NCBI RefSeq assembly: GCF_015999305.1
Contig: NZ_JAEAGP010000001.1
Span: forward strand, 744,001 to 808,000
DNA length: 64,000 bases
Origin: Erythrobacter sp. YJ-T3-07
Lineage (GTDB): Bacteria > Pseudomonadota > Alphaproteobacteria > Sphingomonadales > Sphingomonadaceae
Direction of reading: 5' to 3'
Below are positions 1 through 10,572 of this stretch, piece by piece; position 1 is the stretch's first letter; each line of letters begins with the position of its first letter. A model generated the notes under the pieces. That model saw only the letters and a list, made by a program, of their open reading frames with translations. It was not told the origin of the DNA and did no database searches. A program made the position numbers and the translations under genes.

Positions 1-94
1 GCAGTTCGCCTTCGAAGTGCACGTCGACGACGGCACCAATCACCTGCGCGATGGTGCCGTTGGTGGTCTGGTTGAGAGCTGGGGCGGTGGCCAT
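1..94 (-). CDS. atpD: F1 ATP synthase subunit beta, N-terminal fragment (cut by window edge)
   Basis: The first 31 codons are visible, reading leftwards from an ATG at 92-94 (MATAPALNQTTNGTIAQVIG...VVDVHFEGEL). The segment IAQVIGAVVDVHF matches the N-terminal beta-barrel of the catalytic beta subunit of F1Fo ATP synthase. It lies 23 bp downstream of atpG on the same strand, the usual order atpH-atpA-atpG-atpD. The nucleotide-binding domain lies outside the window, so the assignment rests on the N-terminus and the operon context. Confidence 0.93.
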   Translation of the reverse strand, partial: MATAPALNQTTNGTIAQVIGAVVDVHFEGEL

Positions 95-117
95 GTTCGT
101 TTCCTTGGTCCGTATCC

Positions 118-996
118 TTAGAGCGCCTCGGCGCCCGCAATGATTTCGATAAGCTCGGTGGTGATCGCAGCCTGACGCTGGCGGTTGTACTCGATGTTGA
201 GGTTCTTGATCAGGTCGCCCGCATTGCGCGTAGCGTTGTCCATCGCAGTCATCGATGCACCCTGTTCAGACGCCTCGCGTTCGAGCAGCGCGGCGAACAG
301 CTGGGTGCGGACATAGCGCGGCAGCAGGGCTTCGAGGATTTCCTCTTCGCCCGGCTCGTATTCGACCACGGCATCCGCCTTGGGCACGTCGCCCGCCTCG
401 GGTGCGGGGACCGGGATCAGCTGCTGCACGGTCGGGTTCTGCGCGAGTGCGGACTTGAAGATCGGATAGACCAGGTGCGCGACGTCGAACGCGCCTGCCT
501 CGAACATCTCGAGCAGCTCGTTCGCGATCGCTTCCGCCTCGTTGAAGCCGGGGGTGCGCACGTCGGAGGTGTCGAAATGCTTGGCGATCGCGCTGGCATT
601 GGCCCGCTTGATCGGTGCACGGCCCTTCCTGCCGACGAGGTAGAATTCGACCGTCTTGCCAGCTTCGCGAAGCGCGGCTGCCTTACGCAGCGCTTCCTTG
701 ACGATATTGGCGTTGAGGCCGCCGCACAGACCCTTGTCGGTGTTGACCACCACCAGCAGGTGGCGCTGGTCGCTGCCGGTGCCGGTCAGCAGCTTGGGGG
801 CCGCCGCCGAATCGCCGACCTTGGCCGCCAGGCTGGCCATCACCGCGTTCAGACGCTCCGCGTAGGGGCGTGCCTCTTCGGCAGCCTCCTGCGCACGGCG
901 CAGCTTGGCCGCCGCGACCATCTGCTTGGCCTTGGTGATCTTCTGCGTCGACCTGACCGACTTGATCCGGCCCTTGAGTTCTTTGAGGTTAGCCAT
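118..996 (-). CDS. atpG: F1 ATP synthase subunit gamma
   Basis: A 292-residue protein, normal length for the family. The N-terminus [20 protein letters not shown] and the C-terminal helix ([28 protein letters not shown]) are hallmarks of the gamma subunit, the rotating central shaft that couples proton flow through Fo to ATP synthesis on the beta subunits. The central GGLN element (LCGGLNANI) is present. It sits 24 bp after atpA and 23 bp before atpD on the minus strand, so the genes are probably co-transcribed. Confidence 0.97.
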   Translation of the reverse strand: MANLKELKGRIKSVRSTQKITKAKQMVAAAKLRRAQEAAEEARPYAERLNAVMASLAAKVGDSAAAPKLLTGTGSDQRHLLVVVNTDKGLCGGLNANIVKEALRKAAALREAGKTVEFYLVGRKGRAPIKRANASAIAKHFDTSDVRTPGFNEAEAIANELLEMFEAGAFDVAHLVYPIFKSALAQNPTVQQLIPVPAPEAGDVPKADAVVEYEPGEEEILEALLPRYVRTQLFAALLEREASEQGASMTAMDNATRNAGDLIKNLNIEYNRQRQAAITTELIEIIAGAEAL

Positions 997-1020
997 CGTG
1001 GCTCCCTATCTCGCTGGGCT

Positions 1021-2562
<1,542 letters not shown>

Positions 2563-2593
2563 TCATCGACAGCCCTCCCGAAGGAGGTCGCTG

Positions 2594-3148
2594 TCAGCCT
2601 TTCATTGCCTGCGTAAGCGCGTTGAGACGGGTGCGGATCGATCCATCGATCCGCTTGGAGCCGATGGTGACGACGAGGCCACCAAGCATATCGGGGTCGA
2701 CGCTGCTGGTCAGCTTGACCGTGCGGCCTTCGCGCGCGGTCAGCTTCGCCTTCAGCGTGGAGAGCTGGTCTTCGGTCAGCGGGTGCGCGCTGATCACGTC
2801 CGCGCTCACTTCGCCGCGCTGGGCGGCGGCGATGTCGCGGAAGGCGCGAATCATGCGCGGAAGTTCGGCCAGCCGGCGATTCTCCGCCAGCACGCCGAGG
2901 AAGCGGCGCGTCAGGGTGTTGAGCTCGAGCAGCTTGGCGACCGCCTCGATCGCGCCCGCCTTGGCGGTGCGGCCGAGCTGGGGGTTGGTGATCAGCGAAG
3001 CGAGCTCCGACGATTCCGCCAGTGCGGCGGAAAGCGTCTCGAGATCGGATTCGACCGCGCTCACCACGCCATCTTCGGCAGCGAGCTCGAACAGCGCGAC
3101 TGCGTAACGCCCTGCAAGGCTAGCCTGAATACCGGCGGAAATCTCCAC
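2594..3148 (-). CDS. atpH: F1 ATP synthase subunit delta (OSCP homologue)
   Basis: From a GTG at 3146-3148 this reads 184 residues beginning (M)[22 protein letters not shown], the typical delta N-terminus. It ends with the [26 protein letters not shown] signature of the OSCP/delta family. Delta is the stalk protein linking F1 to Fo subunit b. The frame stays open upstream for 28 more codons, but that extension is unlike the family and an AGGA sits upstream of the GTG, so the GTG start is preferred. It is the first gene of the F1 cluster; its promoter should lie in 3149-3392. Confidence 0.93.
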   Translation of the reverse strand: MEISAGIQASLAGRYAVALFELAAEDGVVSAVESDLETLSAALAESSELASLITNPQLGRTAKAGAIEAVAKLLELNTLTRRFLGVLAENRRLAELPRMIRAFRDIAAAQRGEVSADVISAHPLTEDQLSTLKAKLTAREGRTVKLTSSVDPDMLGGLVVTIGSKRIDGSIRTRLNALTQAMKG

Positions 3149-3392
3149 GCCTGGGGGTCCTCTTCGGGTCCGGAAAGAAACGAGTGTGTAGCCTGCCTGA
3201 GCGGGGCGCGTCCAATGGATAGGGTTGGGCACCCCGGCGAAGCTGGCGCGCGCCTAGCATTGGGGTTTGAGAAGCGCAAGCCGAGGGGGAGTGGATTCGT
3301 TTGCCCAAAGGTGTGCGCCGGGCGTAGGCTGCGCCGTGCGACCCCCGTACACAAGGGCGCGGGCGCGGGAGAGATGGCATCGGGAGGTGATC

Positions 3393-4226
3393 ATGCAGAT
3401 GACGGCACTTGCCCCGCATTGCGGGGTGGAAGTGAGCGGGGTGCAGCTGGCCGAGGCGACTGGCGACGCCGCGCTGCTGAACGAGATTCGCACTGCCGTG
3501 TGGGAACATGGCGTGGCTCTGTTTCGCGATCAGGATTTCGGGCCGCAGGAACACATCGCCTTCGCGCGGGCGTGGGGCGGGATCGACATCAACAATTACT
3601 TCCCGCTGACCGATGCCTTTCCCGAGATCGCAGTGGTCGGCAAGCGCGCCGATCAGACGACCAATATCGGCGGCGGCTGGCATACCGATCATTCCTACGA
3701 CCAGATCCCGGCGATGGGCTCCATCCTGGTCGCGCGCGAGCTGCCGCCCACAGGCGGCGACACGCTGTTCGCGCATATGGGCGCGGCCTACGACGCGCTG
3801 TCGGATGATCTGAAGGCCGAGATCGAGGGGCTGGAGGCATTCCACAGCGCTGACCACGTCTACAGCCCGGACGGCTATTACGCGCAGACCGACATGGCCG
3901 AATCGCTGCGCGGTCAGCAGATGACCACCGGCGCGAGGCACCCGGTGGCGATCCGTCACCCGCAGACGGGGCGCAAGCTGCTCTACGTCAACGCGGCCTT
4001 CACCACCCACATCGTCGGGCGCACGCGGGAGGAAAGCATGCCGCTGCTCCAGCGCCTGTTCGCCACCGCCCTTTCGGCAGACAACACCGCACGGGTGGAG
4101 TGGCAGCCGGGCTCGGTCGCGATCTGGGACAACCGGACCACCTGGCACATGGCGATGAACGACTATCAGGGCCATGCGCGCACGATGCACCGCATCACCC
4201 TGACCGGCGAGGCGCTGGCGGCCTAG
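3393..4226 (+). CDS. TauD/TfdA-family Fe(II)/2-oxoglutarate dioxygenase
   Basis: A 277-residue enzyme of the taurine dioxygenase family, which couples decarboxylation of 2-oxoglutarate to hydroxylation of a small substrate. The Fe(II) facial triad is visible as WH97TD99H near residue 97 and the His of TTWH near 252. Arg263 and Arg267 (HARTMHR) fit the 2-oxoglutarate pocket. The start at 3393 has a strong GGGAGGTGA just upstream, while the longer in-frame extension is arginine-rich and unlike the family. The substrate cannot be named: no sulfonate transporter lies nearby. Its TAG overlaps the stop codon of the convergent protease gene by 4 nt. Confidence 0.85.
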   Translation: MQMTALAPHCGVEVSGVQLAEATGDAALLNEIRTAVWEHGVALFRDQDFGPQEHIAFARAWGGIDINNYFPLTDAFPEIAVVGKRADQTTNIGGGWHTDHSYDQIPAMGSILVARELPPTGGDTLFAHMGAAYDALSDDLKAEIEGLEAFHSADHVYSPDGYYAQTDMAESLRGQQMTTGARHPVAIRHPQTGRKLLYVNAAFTTHIVGRTREESMPLLQRLFATALSADNTARVEWQPGSVAIWDNRTTWHMAMNDYQGHARTMHRITLTGEALAA

Positions 4227-5881
4227 TCTGCCGGCTGGCAGGAATAGACCAGCCGCTCGTTCGGCTGGCTGGGCAAGGCGGAGAGCACCGCCTCCTGCTG
4301 GCGGCCCAGTTCCGCCGCACCGTCCTGAGCCTCGCACGAAGGCGCTGCGTAGGAGCCCCGCGCCTCGCGCGCGGCGGCCATCGCGTTGCGCGACAGCAGG
4401 TAGCGGTCGGCGCGATAGGTCCGCGTCTGCGGGTCGTACCGGGCGACGCTGACGACGTCTTCTTCGTTGGGCACGAACACGCGGGCCCACTGGCCGCTGG
4501 CAAAGCCGTATTGCGTGCGCCCGTTGACGCAGCCTTCCGCCGACCAGCGCAGATCCACCGAACGCTCGGCATCGCCGGTCACCCGGCTGCGCGAAGGCTC
4601 CAGCGTGCACACGAAATGGCCTGCGGTCGCTGCAGCCGAATCATTGGAGACCTGGTCGCTGCCCGTCTCCTCGCCCAGCGCGGCGGCGACCCGCCGGTCG
4701 ATCGCATCGAGGCCGGGCCGCGTCAGATAGAGCGCCGCTGCGGTCAAAACCAGCACCGCCGCCACCGCGTAGCAGGCATAGGGCAGCCAGTGGGGCAGGG
4801 TGGTGCGCGCGTCGTCGTCCCACTCGGGATCGTCCTCCGCCTCGTCCTCGGTCACCGCCACTCCGGCGGCAAGTTCCTTCTCGCGCCGCTGGGCGAGCGC
4901 ATAGCCCAGTACGCCGAGCCCGATCCCGGCGAGCAGGGCGAGCAGCGCCAGCGCGATGCGGTCTTCGCGCTCTTCCTGCACTGCCAGCGCGGCTTCGAGC
5001 TGGAGGCGGGAGCGCCGCTCGTTCGCCGCTTCGGAGCGGGCTTCCATCTGCGCGCGCGCCGCGTCGGCGGCGGCAGCGCGCCGTTCGCGCTCCGCCTCGT
5101 CGATCTCGGCCAGGCTGCGGCAGGGCAGGTCGTTGAGCTGGGCAGACACCTTGTTTGCGCGCAGGAACGGGATCAGCTCTCGGTTGGAGACCGCGAAGTA
5201 GAACTCGGCATCGGTTCCGTCGCTTTCCGCGCCAAAGGAATTGACCCCCAGCACCCGCCCGCAGGTGTCGAGCAGCGGGCCGCCCGAATTGCCGCGCGCG
5301 ATCGGCGCGGTGTGCAGGATCGTGTCGAACTGGCGGCTGGGCCGCTCGCCCGAAATGAAGCCGCGGCTCTTCACGGGGGGCTGCGAGCGGACGATGTCTT
5401 CGATCGACAAACCCTGCGCCCGGTCGACATTCATCGGATAGCCGACCGAGGTCACTGCATCCCCACTTGCCCCCGGCCGCCCGCCGACCAGCGTGAGCGG
5501 CGGCAGGCGCAGCGGCCCTTCGATGGCGAGCAGGGCAAGATCGGTCCCCGGATCGACCGCGACCACGCGAGCAAAGGCGGAGGCATCGCCATCGGGCGGG
5601 ATGATGCCGATCACCCGGTCCTCACCCAGCGTCCCTCCCGCCAGCGCCTCGCGCACGACGTGGGCATTGGTGACGATCCGCTGCGGAGAAACCGCAAAGC
5701 CGGTCCCATGGCTGAGCGGGTAGAGCGATTCGCCGCCCTGGCTGTCGGTGCCCTTGGCGAAGATCACGATCCGCACCACACCGCGCGCGGCGGCGTCGAT
5801 ATCCGCCGGCTCCGCATGAGCGGGAGCGGGCATCGCGAGCGGCGCGATCAGCATGGCGAGCAGGATCAGGATTCGCATCAT
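4223..5881 (-). CDS. Membrane-anchored trypsin-like serine protease
   Basis: About 552 residues from the first of two consecutive ATGs (5881 or 5878), followed by a signal-peptide-like stretch (MRILILLAMLIAPLAMPAPAHA). A trypsin-like domain follows with a full catalytic triad: His74 (VTNAHVV), Asp114 (GTDLALL) and Ser199 (GNSGGPL). A charged, Arg/Glu-rich coiled-coil-like stretch precedes two hydrophobic segments (near IALALLALLAGIGLGVLGY and YACYAVAAVLVLTAAALYL), with a C-terminal domain containing several Cys. This suggests an envelope protease anchored by its middle. It is divergent from ada (80 bp between starts) and converges on the dioxygenase gene with a 4-nt overlap. The substrate is unknown. 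Confidence 0.8.
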   Translation of the reverse strand: MMRILILLAMLIAPLAMPAPAHAEPADIDAAARGVVRIVIFAKGTDSQGGESLYPLSHGTGFAVSPQRIVTNAHVVREALAGGTLGEDRVIGIIPPDGDASAFARVVAVDPGTDLALLAIEGPLRLPPLTLVGGRPGASGDAVTSVGYPMNVDRAQGLSIEDIVRSQPPVKSRGFISGERPSRQFDTILHTAPIARGNSGGPLLDTCGRVLGVNSFGAESDGTDAEFYFAVSNRELIPFLRANKVSAQLNDLPCRSLAEIDEAERERRAAAADAARAQMEARSEAANERRSRLQLEAALAVQEEREDRIALALLALLAGIGLGVLGYALAQRREKELAAGVAVTEDEAEDDPEWDDDARTTLPHWLPYACYAVAAVLVLTAAALYLTRPGLDAIDRRVAAALGEETGSDQVSNDSAAATAGHFVCTLEPSRSRVTGDAERSVDLRWSAEGCVNGRTQYGFASGQWARVFVPNEEDVVSVARYDPQTRTYRADRYLLSRNAMAAAREARGSYAAPSCEAQDGAAELGRQQEAVLSALPSQPNERLVYSCQPAD

Positions 5882-5961
5882 CGGCGCTCTTTTGACCGCG
5901 CGCGGGTTTGGCCGCAAGCTTCGGGATGCGGTGGCTGCGCATTGTGTATAGGCCTTTCACC

Positions 5962-7011
5962 ATGACGACCCGACCCGCCCCCTGCGATGCCGACGACGAT
6001 ATGCGCTGGGCCGCCGTGATGCGGCGCGACCGGGCGTGCGATGGTCAGTTCGTCACCGGCGTGCTCTCCACCGGCATCTATTGCCGCCCCAGCTGCGCAG
6101 CGCGTCACCCTGCGCGATCCAACGTGCGCTTCTTCGCCGACGGAGCGCAGGCGCGTGCGGCAGGCCTGAGGCCCTGCAAGCGCTGCCTGCCCGACGATGT
6201 CGCGCGCGACGAGGCGGCGGTGCGGGCCGCGATCGATTCGATCCGCAGCGGAGAGAGCGCGACGTTGAACGAACTGGGCGCGATCACCGGCTACTCGCCG
6301 ACGCATTTCAGCCGTGTGTTCAAACGCGCCACCGGCCTCTCGCCTGCCGCCTATGCCCGGGCGTTGAGGGAAGAGCGCGCACGAGACGCCTTGAGCGGTG
6401 CAGCGCGGGTGACCGATGCGATCTATGATGCGGGCTACGAGGCACCGAGCCGCTTCTACGCCGCGATGGAAGGGAAACTGGGCATGAGTGCGAGCGCATG
6501 GAGGAATGGCGGACGCGGAGTGACGATCCGCTGGGCGGTGGTCGAGACCACGCTGGGCGCAATGCTCGTCGCGGCGACCGACAAGGGCGTATGTCGCCTC
6601 TCGTTCGACGAGGGCGAGGAAGATCTGCGCGCCCGCTTCCCGCAGGCCGAACTGGCCGGGGGTGGTGTCGAATTCTCAGGTCTGCTCGAACGGGTAATCG
6701 CTGCGGTCGAGCGGCCCGGGATCGCGCAGGACATTCCGCTCGATGTCGCAGGCACCGCGTTTCAGGAAGCCTGCTGGAAGGCATTGCGCGAAATTCCCCC
6801 GGGCGAGACGCGCAGCTATTCCGAAATCGCGGCGGCGGCGGGCAATCCCAAGGCGGTGCGCGCGGCGGGCAGTGCCAACGGGGCGAACAATGTCGCGGTG
6901 CTGATCCCCTGCCACCGGGTGATCCGCAGCGACGGCGGGATCGGCGGCTACGCCTATGGCACCGCGATCAAGGAAGAGCTGCTGAAGCGGGAGAAGGGCG
7001 GCAAGGACTAG
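5962..7011 (+). CDS. ada: Ada: methylphosphotriester/O6-methylguanine methyltransferase and activator
   Basis: A 349-residue full-length Ada. The N-terminal zinc domain has Cys41, Cys45, Cys72 and Cys75 (IYCRPSC, PCKRC); Cys41 would accept methyl groups from phosphotriesters. An AraC-type helix-turn-helix follows (TLNELGAITGYSPTHFSRVFKRATG), then the O6-alkylguanine transferase domain with the acceptor Cys317 in IPCHRVI. It repairs alkylated DNA in the cytoplasm and, once methylated, activates the adaptive response. The start at 5962 was chosen because the family begins here. There is no Shine-Dalgarno, and a TATAGG lies 9 nt upstream (5947-5952), so a leaderless mRNA is possible. No alkB is adjacent. 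Confidence 0.95.
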   Translation: MTTRPAPCDADDDMRWAAVMRRDRACDGQFVTGVLSTGIYCRPSCAARHPARSNVRFFADGAQARAAGLRPCKRCLPDDVARDEAAVRAAIDSIRSGESATLNELGAITGYSPTHFSRVFKRATGLSPAAYARALREERARDALSGAARVTDAIYDAGYEAPSRFYAAMEGKLGMSASAWRNGGRGVTIRWAVVETTLGAMLVAATDKGVCRLSFDEGEEDLRARFPQAELAGGGVEFSGLLERVIAAVERPGIAQDIPLDVAGTAFQEACWKALREIPPGETRSYSEIAAAAGNPKAVRAAGSANGANNVAVLIPCHRVIRSDGGIGGYAYGTAIKEELLKREKGGKD

Positions 7012-7126
7012 CACTGCGCTGGTCTCGCTTGGCGGGCAGGAAATCCGCGATTTCGAATACAACCATATTGACGGATAGTGTTCTGTCGGCCCAATTTCTC
7101 CCTCTGTAATGGGGATGGGGGAAATA

Positions 7127-8197
7127 ATGGAAGACACGCCTGCCACTGCGGCAGAGGAGCAGCAAGTTGAGGGCCGACTTGAGCGTTTCCGCCTTCTTCT
7201 GGCCCGCGTCGAGACGGTCTACCTCGAGGTTCTGAGGGCCGCGGCTCTCATCGTTGCGACACTGATCCTCTTCGGGATTGTGTGGCTTCTGATTTCATCC
7301 GCTTACCGATTGTCTCGGGATGCCGATGGCGTGGAGCTTGCGCCGGTCGCTGTTACTGCGCAGCAGGTGGTGGATATCGAAGATGGCGATGGCGAGGACA
7401 CAAAAACTGCCGATGCAGCGAACGACAAGGGACCATCGGATTTCGAAGCCTTCAGGGATAAATATTTCGCCCTGTACCAGTCGAATTTCGAGAAATATCT
7501 CAAGGACGACGATAGTAAGCTGTCCAAGGATGCCTTCACCGATCGGTTTCTGGTCGGGTTTGCCGACCAAGGCGAGATGATGGAGGATATGACCGTCGAA
7601 GCGGCTGCCGACATCGCGGAAAGCGCCGCCATGGCTGACGCGATGGTTGACGAATACGCATTCGAACCACGCTTTCTGCGCCCCGACGACTATCCCGATT
7701 TGCTCGCAACGATGCGCGAAGCGTCGACACTGCCGCTCACGATCGAGCGGCTCAAGAAATACGCCGACACTCCCAAGGTCCGATCCGAACGAAAGGTCAG
7801 GCGGACGCGGCAGGAAAGCTATTGCGAGTACTACAGCGACTATTTCGGCGAATGTCTCACCTATGGCTCGCGCACGGTCCCCTATGAGACGACCGAGGTG
7901 GATATGGTGATGCCAGAAGGAGTGCTCGACCCTAAAGCTCTGTTCGGAGCCTACCAGGATTCCTACATCTCCACGCTTCTGCGTGAACGGGAGAAGAGTT
8001 CCTCGGAAGCGGCGGAAGAGCGCAGCGCCCGGCTGGAAGCCAATGCGAAAGGCTGGCTTGGCCTAAGCAATGCCTTGTGGTTTGCAGGCGCGTTCCTAGT
8101 TCTGATGTTCTTCTTCCTGCTGGTCGCGATGGAGAGGCATCAGCGGCGCATGGCAGCCCAGCTTCAGGCTGCCCAAGTCGAGCAGTCGAGCGGCTAA
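7127..8197 (+). CDS. Two-helix membrane protein of unknown function
   Basis: I do not recognise this family. From the ATG at 7127, behind a GGGGGA Shine-Dalgarno (an earlier ATG at 7109 has none), the protein is 356 residues. It has an N-terminal hydrophobic helix (AAALIVATLILFGIVWLLIS), a long acidic region probably outside the cytoplasm, and a C-terminal helix (LWFAGAFLVLMFFFLLVAM) ending in a basic tail. The middle has a YCEYYSDYFGECLTYG patch with two cysteines. Base composition is visibly less GC-rich than the neighbouring genes, hinting at acquisition. Its stop overlaps the convergent TetR gene by 4 nt. Confidence 0.75.
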   Translation: MEDTPATAAEEQQVEGRLERFRLLLARVETVYLEVLRAAALIVATLILFGIVWLLISSAYRLSRDADGVELAPVAVTAQQVVDIEDGDGEDTKTADAANDKGPSDFEAFRDKYFALYQSNFEKYLKDDDSKLSKDAFTDRFLVGFADQGEMMEDMTVEAAADIAESAAMADAMVDEYAFEPRFLRPDDYPDLLATMREASTLPLTIERLKKYADTPKVRSERKVRRTRQESYCEYYSDYFGECLTYGSRTVPYETTEVDMVMPEGVLDPKALFGAYQDSYISTLLREREKSSSEAAEERSARLEANAKGWLGLSNALWFAGAFLVLMFFFLLVAMERHQRRMAAQLQAAQVEQSSG

Positions 8198-8799
8198 TCC
8201 GCGACGAAGATCGCCTGCGCGGCAAGATCGACGCAGGCTGCCAGATCCTTTTGCGCCGGAATGTCGTTGCCGAACAGCAGCGGCGAATAGAGCGGCGAGT
8301 AGAGCAGGGCGAGCGCGGCGCGTGGCTCCACGCCTTCATGCAGCTGCCCGGCCTTCGCCGCCCACGCGATCCGCCTGCGCGCCCAGTCGCGCCGCGGGTC
8401 GAGCCAGCGCTTGCGCACCGCGCTGGCAACCGCCGGGCTGTCGCGCCCACCGGCCAGCATGGCGGCAAACGCCCGGCCCGTAGGCCCGCGAAGCTGGTTC
8501 GCCATGCCCAATATCTGCGCGCGGAAATCCGCCTCGGCAGAGCCGGTGTCCTGCAGGTCGAGCGTTTCGTCGACTGCGGAAAAGAACGCGTCGATCGCCA
8601 GATCGCTGCGCCCGTCCCACCAGCGGTAGATCGTGCTCTTGCCCGTACCCGCCTCGCGCGCGACACCTTCGATGGTCAGCTTCTGATAGCCGTCGCGCAC
8701 CAGGATCTTCAGCGCCGCGATCAGGATCGCCTCGCGCGATTGCTCGCTGCGCGGGCGACCGCGGGGCTTATCTTCAGGGGAGGAAACGGTCTTGGCCAT
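8194..8799 (-). CDS. TetR/AcrR-family transcriptional regulator
   Basis: A 201-residue protein with a classical TetR N-terminal DNA-binding domain (residues about 20-65: AILIAALKILVRDGYQKLTIEGVAREAGTGKSTIYRWW), followed by a helical ligand-binding domain like TetR_C families (RAQILGMANQLRGPTGRAFAAM). It is probably a cytoplasmic repressor sensing a small molecule. The region upstream (8800-8856) contains the imperfect inverted sequence AACGGTACCGTT around 8812, a plausible autoregulatory operator overlapping its own promoter. The target genes are not evident; neither neighbour is an obvious efflux pump. Confidence 0.88.
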   Translation of the reverse strand: MAKTVSSPEDKPRGRPRSEQSREAILIAALKILVRDGYQKLTIEGVAREAGTGKSTIYRWWDGRSDLAIDAFFSAVDETLDLQDTGSAEADFRAQILGMANQLRGPTGRAFAAMLAGGRDSPAVASAVRKRWLDPRRDWARRRIAWAAKAGQLHEGVEPRAALALLYSPLYSPLLFGNDIPAQKDLAACVDLAAQAIFVAD

Positions 8800-8810
8800 G
8801 CGAAACGGTA

Positions 8811-8822
8811 CCGTTCCGCATG
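8811..8822. promoter_or_regulatory. Palindrome near the tetR-type gene start (possible operator)
   Basis: The sequence AACGGTACCGTT is a perfect 12-bp palindrome about 12-23 bp upstream of the TetR-family start codon. Its position over the expected core promoter or 5' leader is typical for autorepression by TetR proteins. Binding is an inference; only the symmetry and location are seen. Confidence 0.5.
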
Positions 8823-8856
8823 TGGGGCGACAAGCGTATGAGAACGCGAACGGTCG

Positions 8857-9006
8857 CTAGTTTTTGCATCCATTCTTCGCGCACGTGATGCTTCCGCTTG
8901 TATTCACCCAATGCTCCGGATGTACGGTTGTATCGAAACCGCAGCCGGTTTTGCCGCCCTTGGAGCCTACATGAACTTCGTCGGTCGGGGTGTGAAGCAC
9001 AGCCAT
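8857..9006 (-). CDS. Small cysteine-containing protein (49 residues)
   Basis: A short gene on the minus strand reading MAVLHTPTDEVHVGSKGG... and ending ...SITCAKNGCKN, with an in-frame TAG at 8857-8859. A clear Shine-Dalgarno (GGAGAAAGATA then ATG) sits at the right spacing. Three cysteines (22, 42, 47) and two histidines (29, 32) in a Gly/Lys-rich context suggest a small metal-binding or disulfide-bearing cytoplasmic protein; it has no signal peptide or membrane helix. It fills the gap between the tetR-type gene and the aldehyde dehydrogenase gene on the same strand. I have the impression that similar small proteins occur elsewhere but cannot name a family. Confidence 0.65.
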   Translation of the reverse strand: MAVLHTPTDEVHVGSKGGKTGCGFDTTVHPEHWVNTSGSITCAKNGCKN

Positions 9007-9094
9007 TATCTTTCTCCGGATGCCAATGGTCTCGCGTGAGAGACTAGTTGCATTAGCACCCGGAGAACATTCGTATCGCTACGTGGGTTGGTGC

Positions 9095-10474
9095 TTACTC
9101 CGCGCCGACGAAGATCGCCTTGGCGTTGGCGAATTCCTTGACGCCGAAGCCGCCATGCTCGCGCCCGTAGCCGGAGTTCTTCACACCGCCGAACGGCATC
9201 GAGGGATCGGCAAGGCCGAAGGTGTTGATGAACACCATGCCGGTGTCGAAGTGCTTGCTGGCAAGTTCGATCGCGCGGTCGACATTCTTGGACATGATCC
9301 CGCCGCCAAGACCGTAGCGGCTGTCGTTGGCGATCCGCATCGCATCCTCGTCGTCCTTCGCCTTGATGACGCTGGCGACGGGGCCGAATAGCTCGTCGTC
9401 ATAGGCAGGCTGGCCGGGTGCCACATGGGTCAGCACGGTGGCGGGATAGAAGGCTCCGGGGCCTTCGGGGATCGTGCCGCCGCAGGCGATCTTGGCGCCC
9501 TTCTCGACCGACTTGTCGACCTGTTCCTGCAAGGTCTTGCGCAAGTCTTCGCGGGCCATCGGGCCCATGTCGGTATCGTCCGAAGTCGGATCGCCGGTCT
9601 TGATCGCCTCGAACTTCGCGACGTATTTCTCGACGAATTCGTCGTAGACCTTCTCGGTCACGATGAAGCGCTTGCCCGCGATGCAGGTCTGGCCGTTGTT
9701 GTAGAGGCGCGCGGTGGCGCAGATGCCGACCGCCTTGTCGATGTCCGCATCCTCCAGCACCATGTAGGCGTCGTTGGAGCCAAGCTCGAGCACGGTCTTC
9801 TTGAGCGCCTTGCCCGCTTCTTCCGCGATGTGCTGGCCCGCGCCGTCCGACCCGGTGAGCGTGATACCGCGCACCTTGTCGTGGGCGATCAGCTCGTCCG
9901 ACGTATCATGGTCGACCACCAGCACGGTGAACAGGTTTTCGGGCAGGCCGCCCTTGGCGAAGATCTCGGCGATCTTCAGCCCGCTGCCGGTGCAGTTGGC
10001 GGCGTGCTTCAGCAGCACGCCATTGCCCGTCATCAGGTTGGCGATCGCGTAGCGGATCACCTGATAGGCGGGGAAGTTCCACGGCTGGATGCCGTAGACC
10101 ACGCCGATGGGCGAGTAGGTTACGATGCCACGCCCGGCATTGTTCGGGTCGCGCTTTTCGTCGGCCAGTTCCTTGGGGCCATTGGCCGCAGTGTAGTCGC
10201 AGATCGCGGCGCACAGCTCCACCTCGTCGCGGCTGTCCCTCAGCAGCTTGCCGACCTCTGCGGTCATCAGCTGGGCCAGCTCTTCCTTGTTGTCCCGCAA
10301 CGCCTTGCCGAGGCCCTTGATGACTTCGGCCCGGTCTTCGAGGCTGCGCAGCTTCCACTCGCTGAAGGCCTCATGGCAGGCATCGACCTTCGCGAAGGCC
10401 TCGTCCTTCGAAAGGTGGGTATAGCTGTCGATCTGCTCGCCGGTGGCGGGGTTGATGGTCGTAATATCAGTCAT
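9095..10474 (-). CDS. NAD(P)-dependent aldehyde dehydrogenase, succinate-semialdehyde dehydrogenase type
   Basis: A 459-residue ALDH starting MTDITTINPATGEQI, the length and N-terminus of the short succinate-semialdehyde dehydrogenases. The oxyanion Asn lies in PWNFP (about 133), the general base is Glu230 (LELGSND) and the catalytic thiol is Cys264 (NGQTCIAGKRF). It oxidises an aldehyde, probably succinate semialdehyde to succinate, in the cytoplasm. The frame is open far upstream across the neighbouring divergent gene, but the family start at 10472-10474 is clear. No gabT partner lies alongside. It is divergent from the siderophore-interacting protein gene (129 bp between starts). Confidence 0.87.
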   Translation of the reverse strand: MTDITTINPATGEQIDSYTHLSKDEAFAKVDACHEAFSEWKLRSLEDRAEVIKGLGKALRDNKEELAQLMTAEVGKLLRDSRDEVELCAAICDYTAANGPKELADEKRDPNNAGRGIVTYSPIGVVYGIQPWNFPAYQVIRYAIANLMTGNGVLLKHAANCTGSGLKIAEIFAKGGLPENLFTVLVVDHDTSDELIAHDKVRGITLTGSDGAGQHIAEEAGKALKKTVLELGSNDAYMVLEDADIDKAVGICATARLYNNGQTCIAGKRFIVTEKVYDEFVEKYVAKFEAIKTGDPTSDDTDMGPMAREDLRKTLQEQVDKSVEKGAKIACGGTIPEGPGAFYPATVLTHVAPGQPAYDDELFGPVASVIKAKDDEDAMRIANDSRYGLGGGIMSKNVDRAIELASKHFDTGMVFINTFGLADPSMPFGGVKNSGYGREHGGFGVKEFANAKAIFVGAE

Positions 10475-10572
10475 TGGGGGTAATCTTTCGTTTGGGGGTA
10501 CTCCTGTCCAAGTCTCGCGACGGGCTCCCGTTCCAAGCCCACGCGAATTGCGCCCCCGACCCTCGCGTTGCA

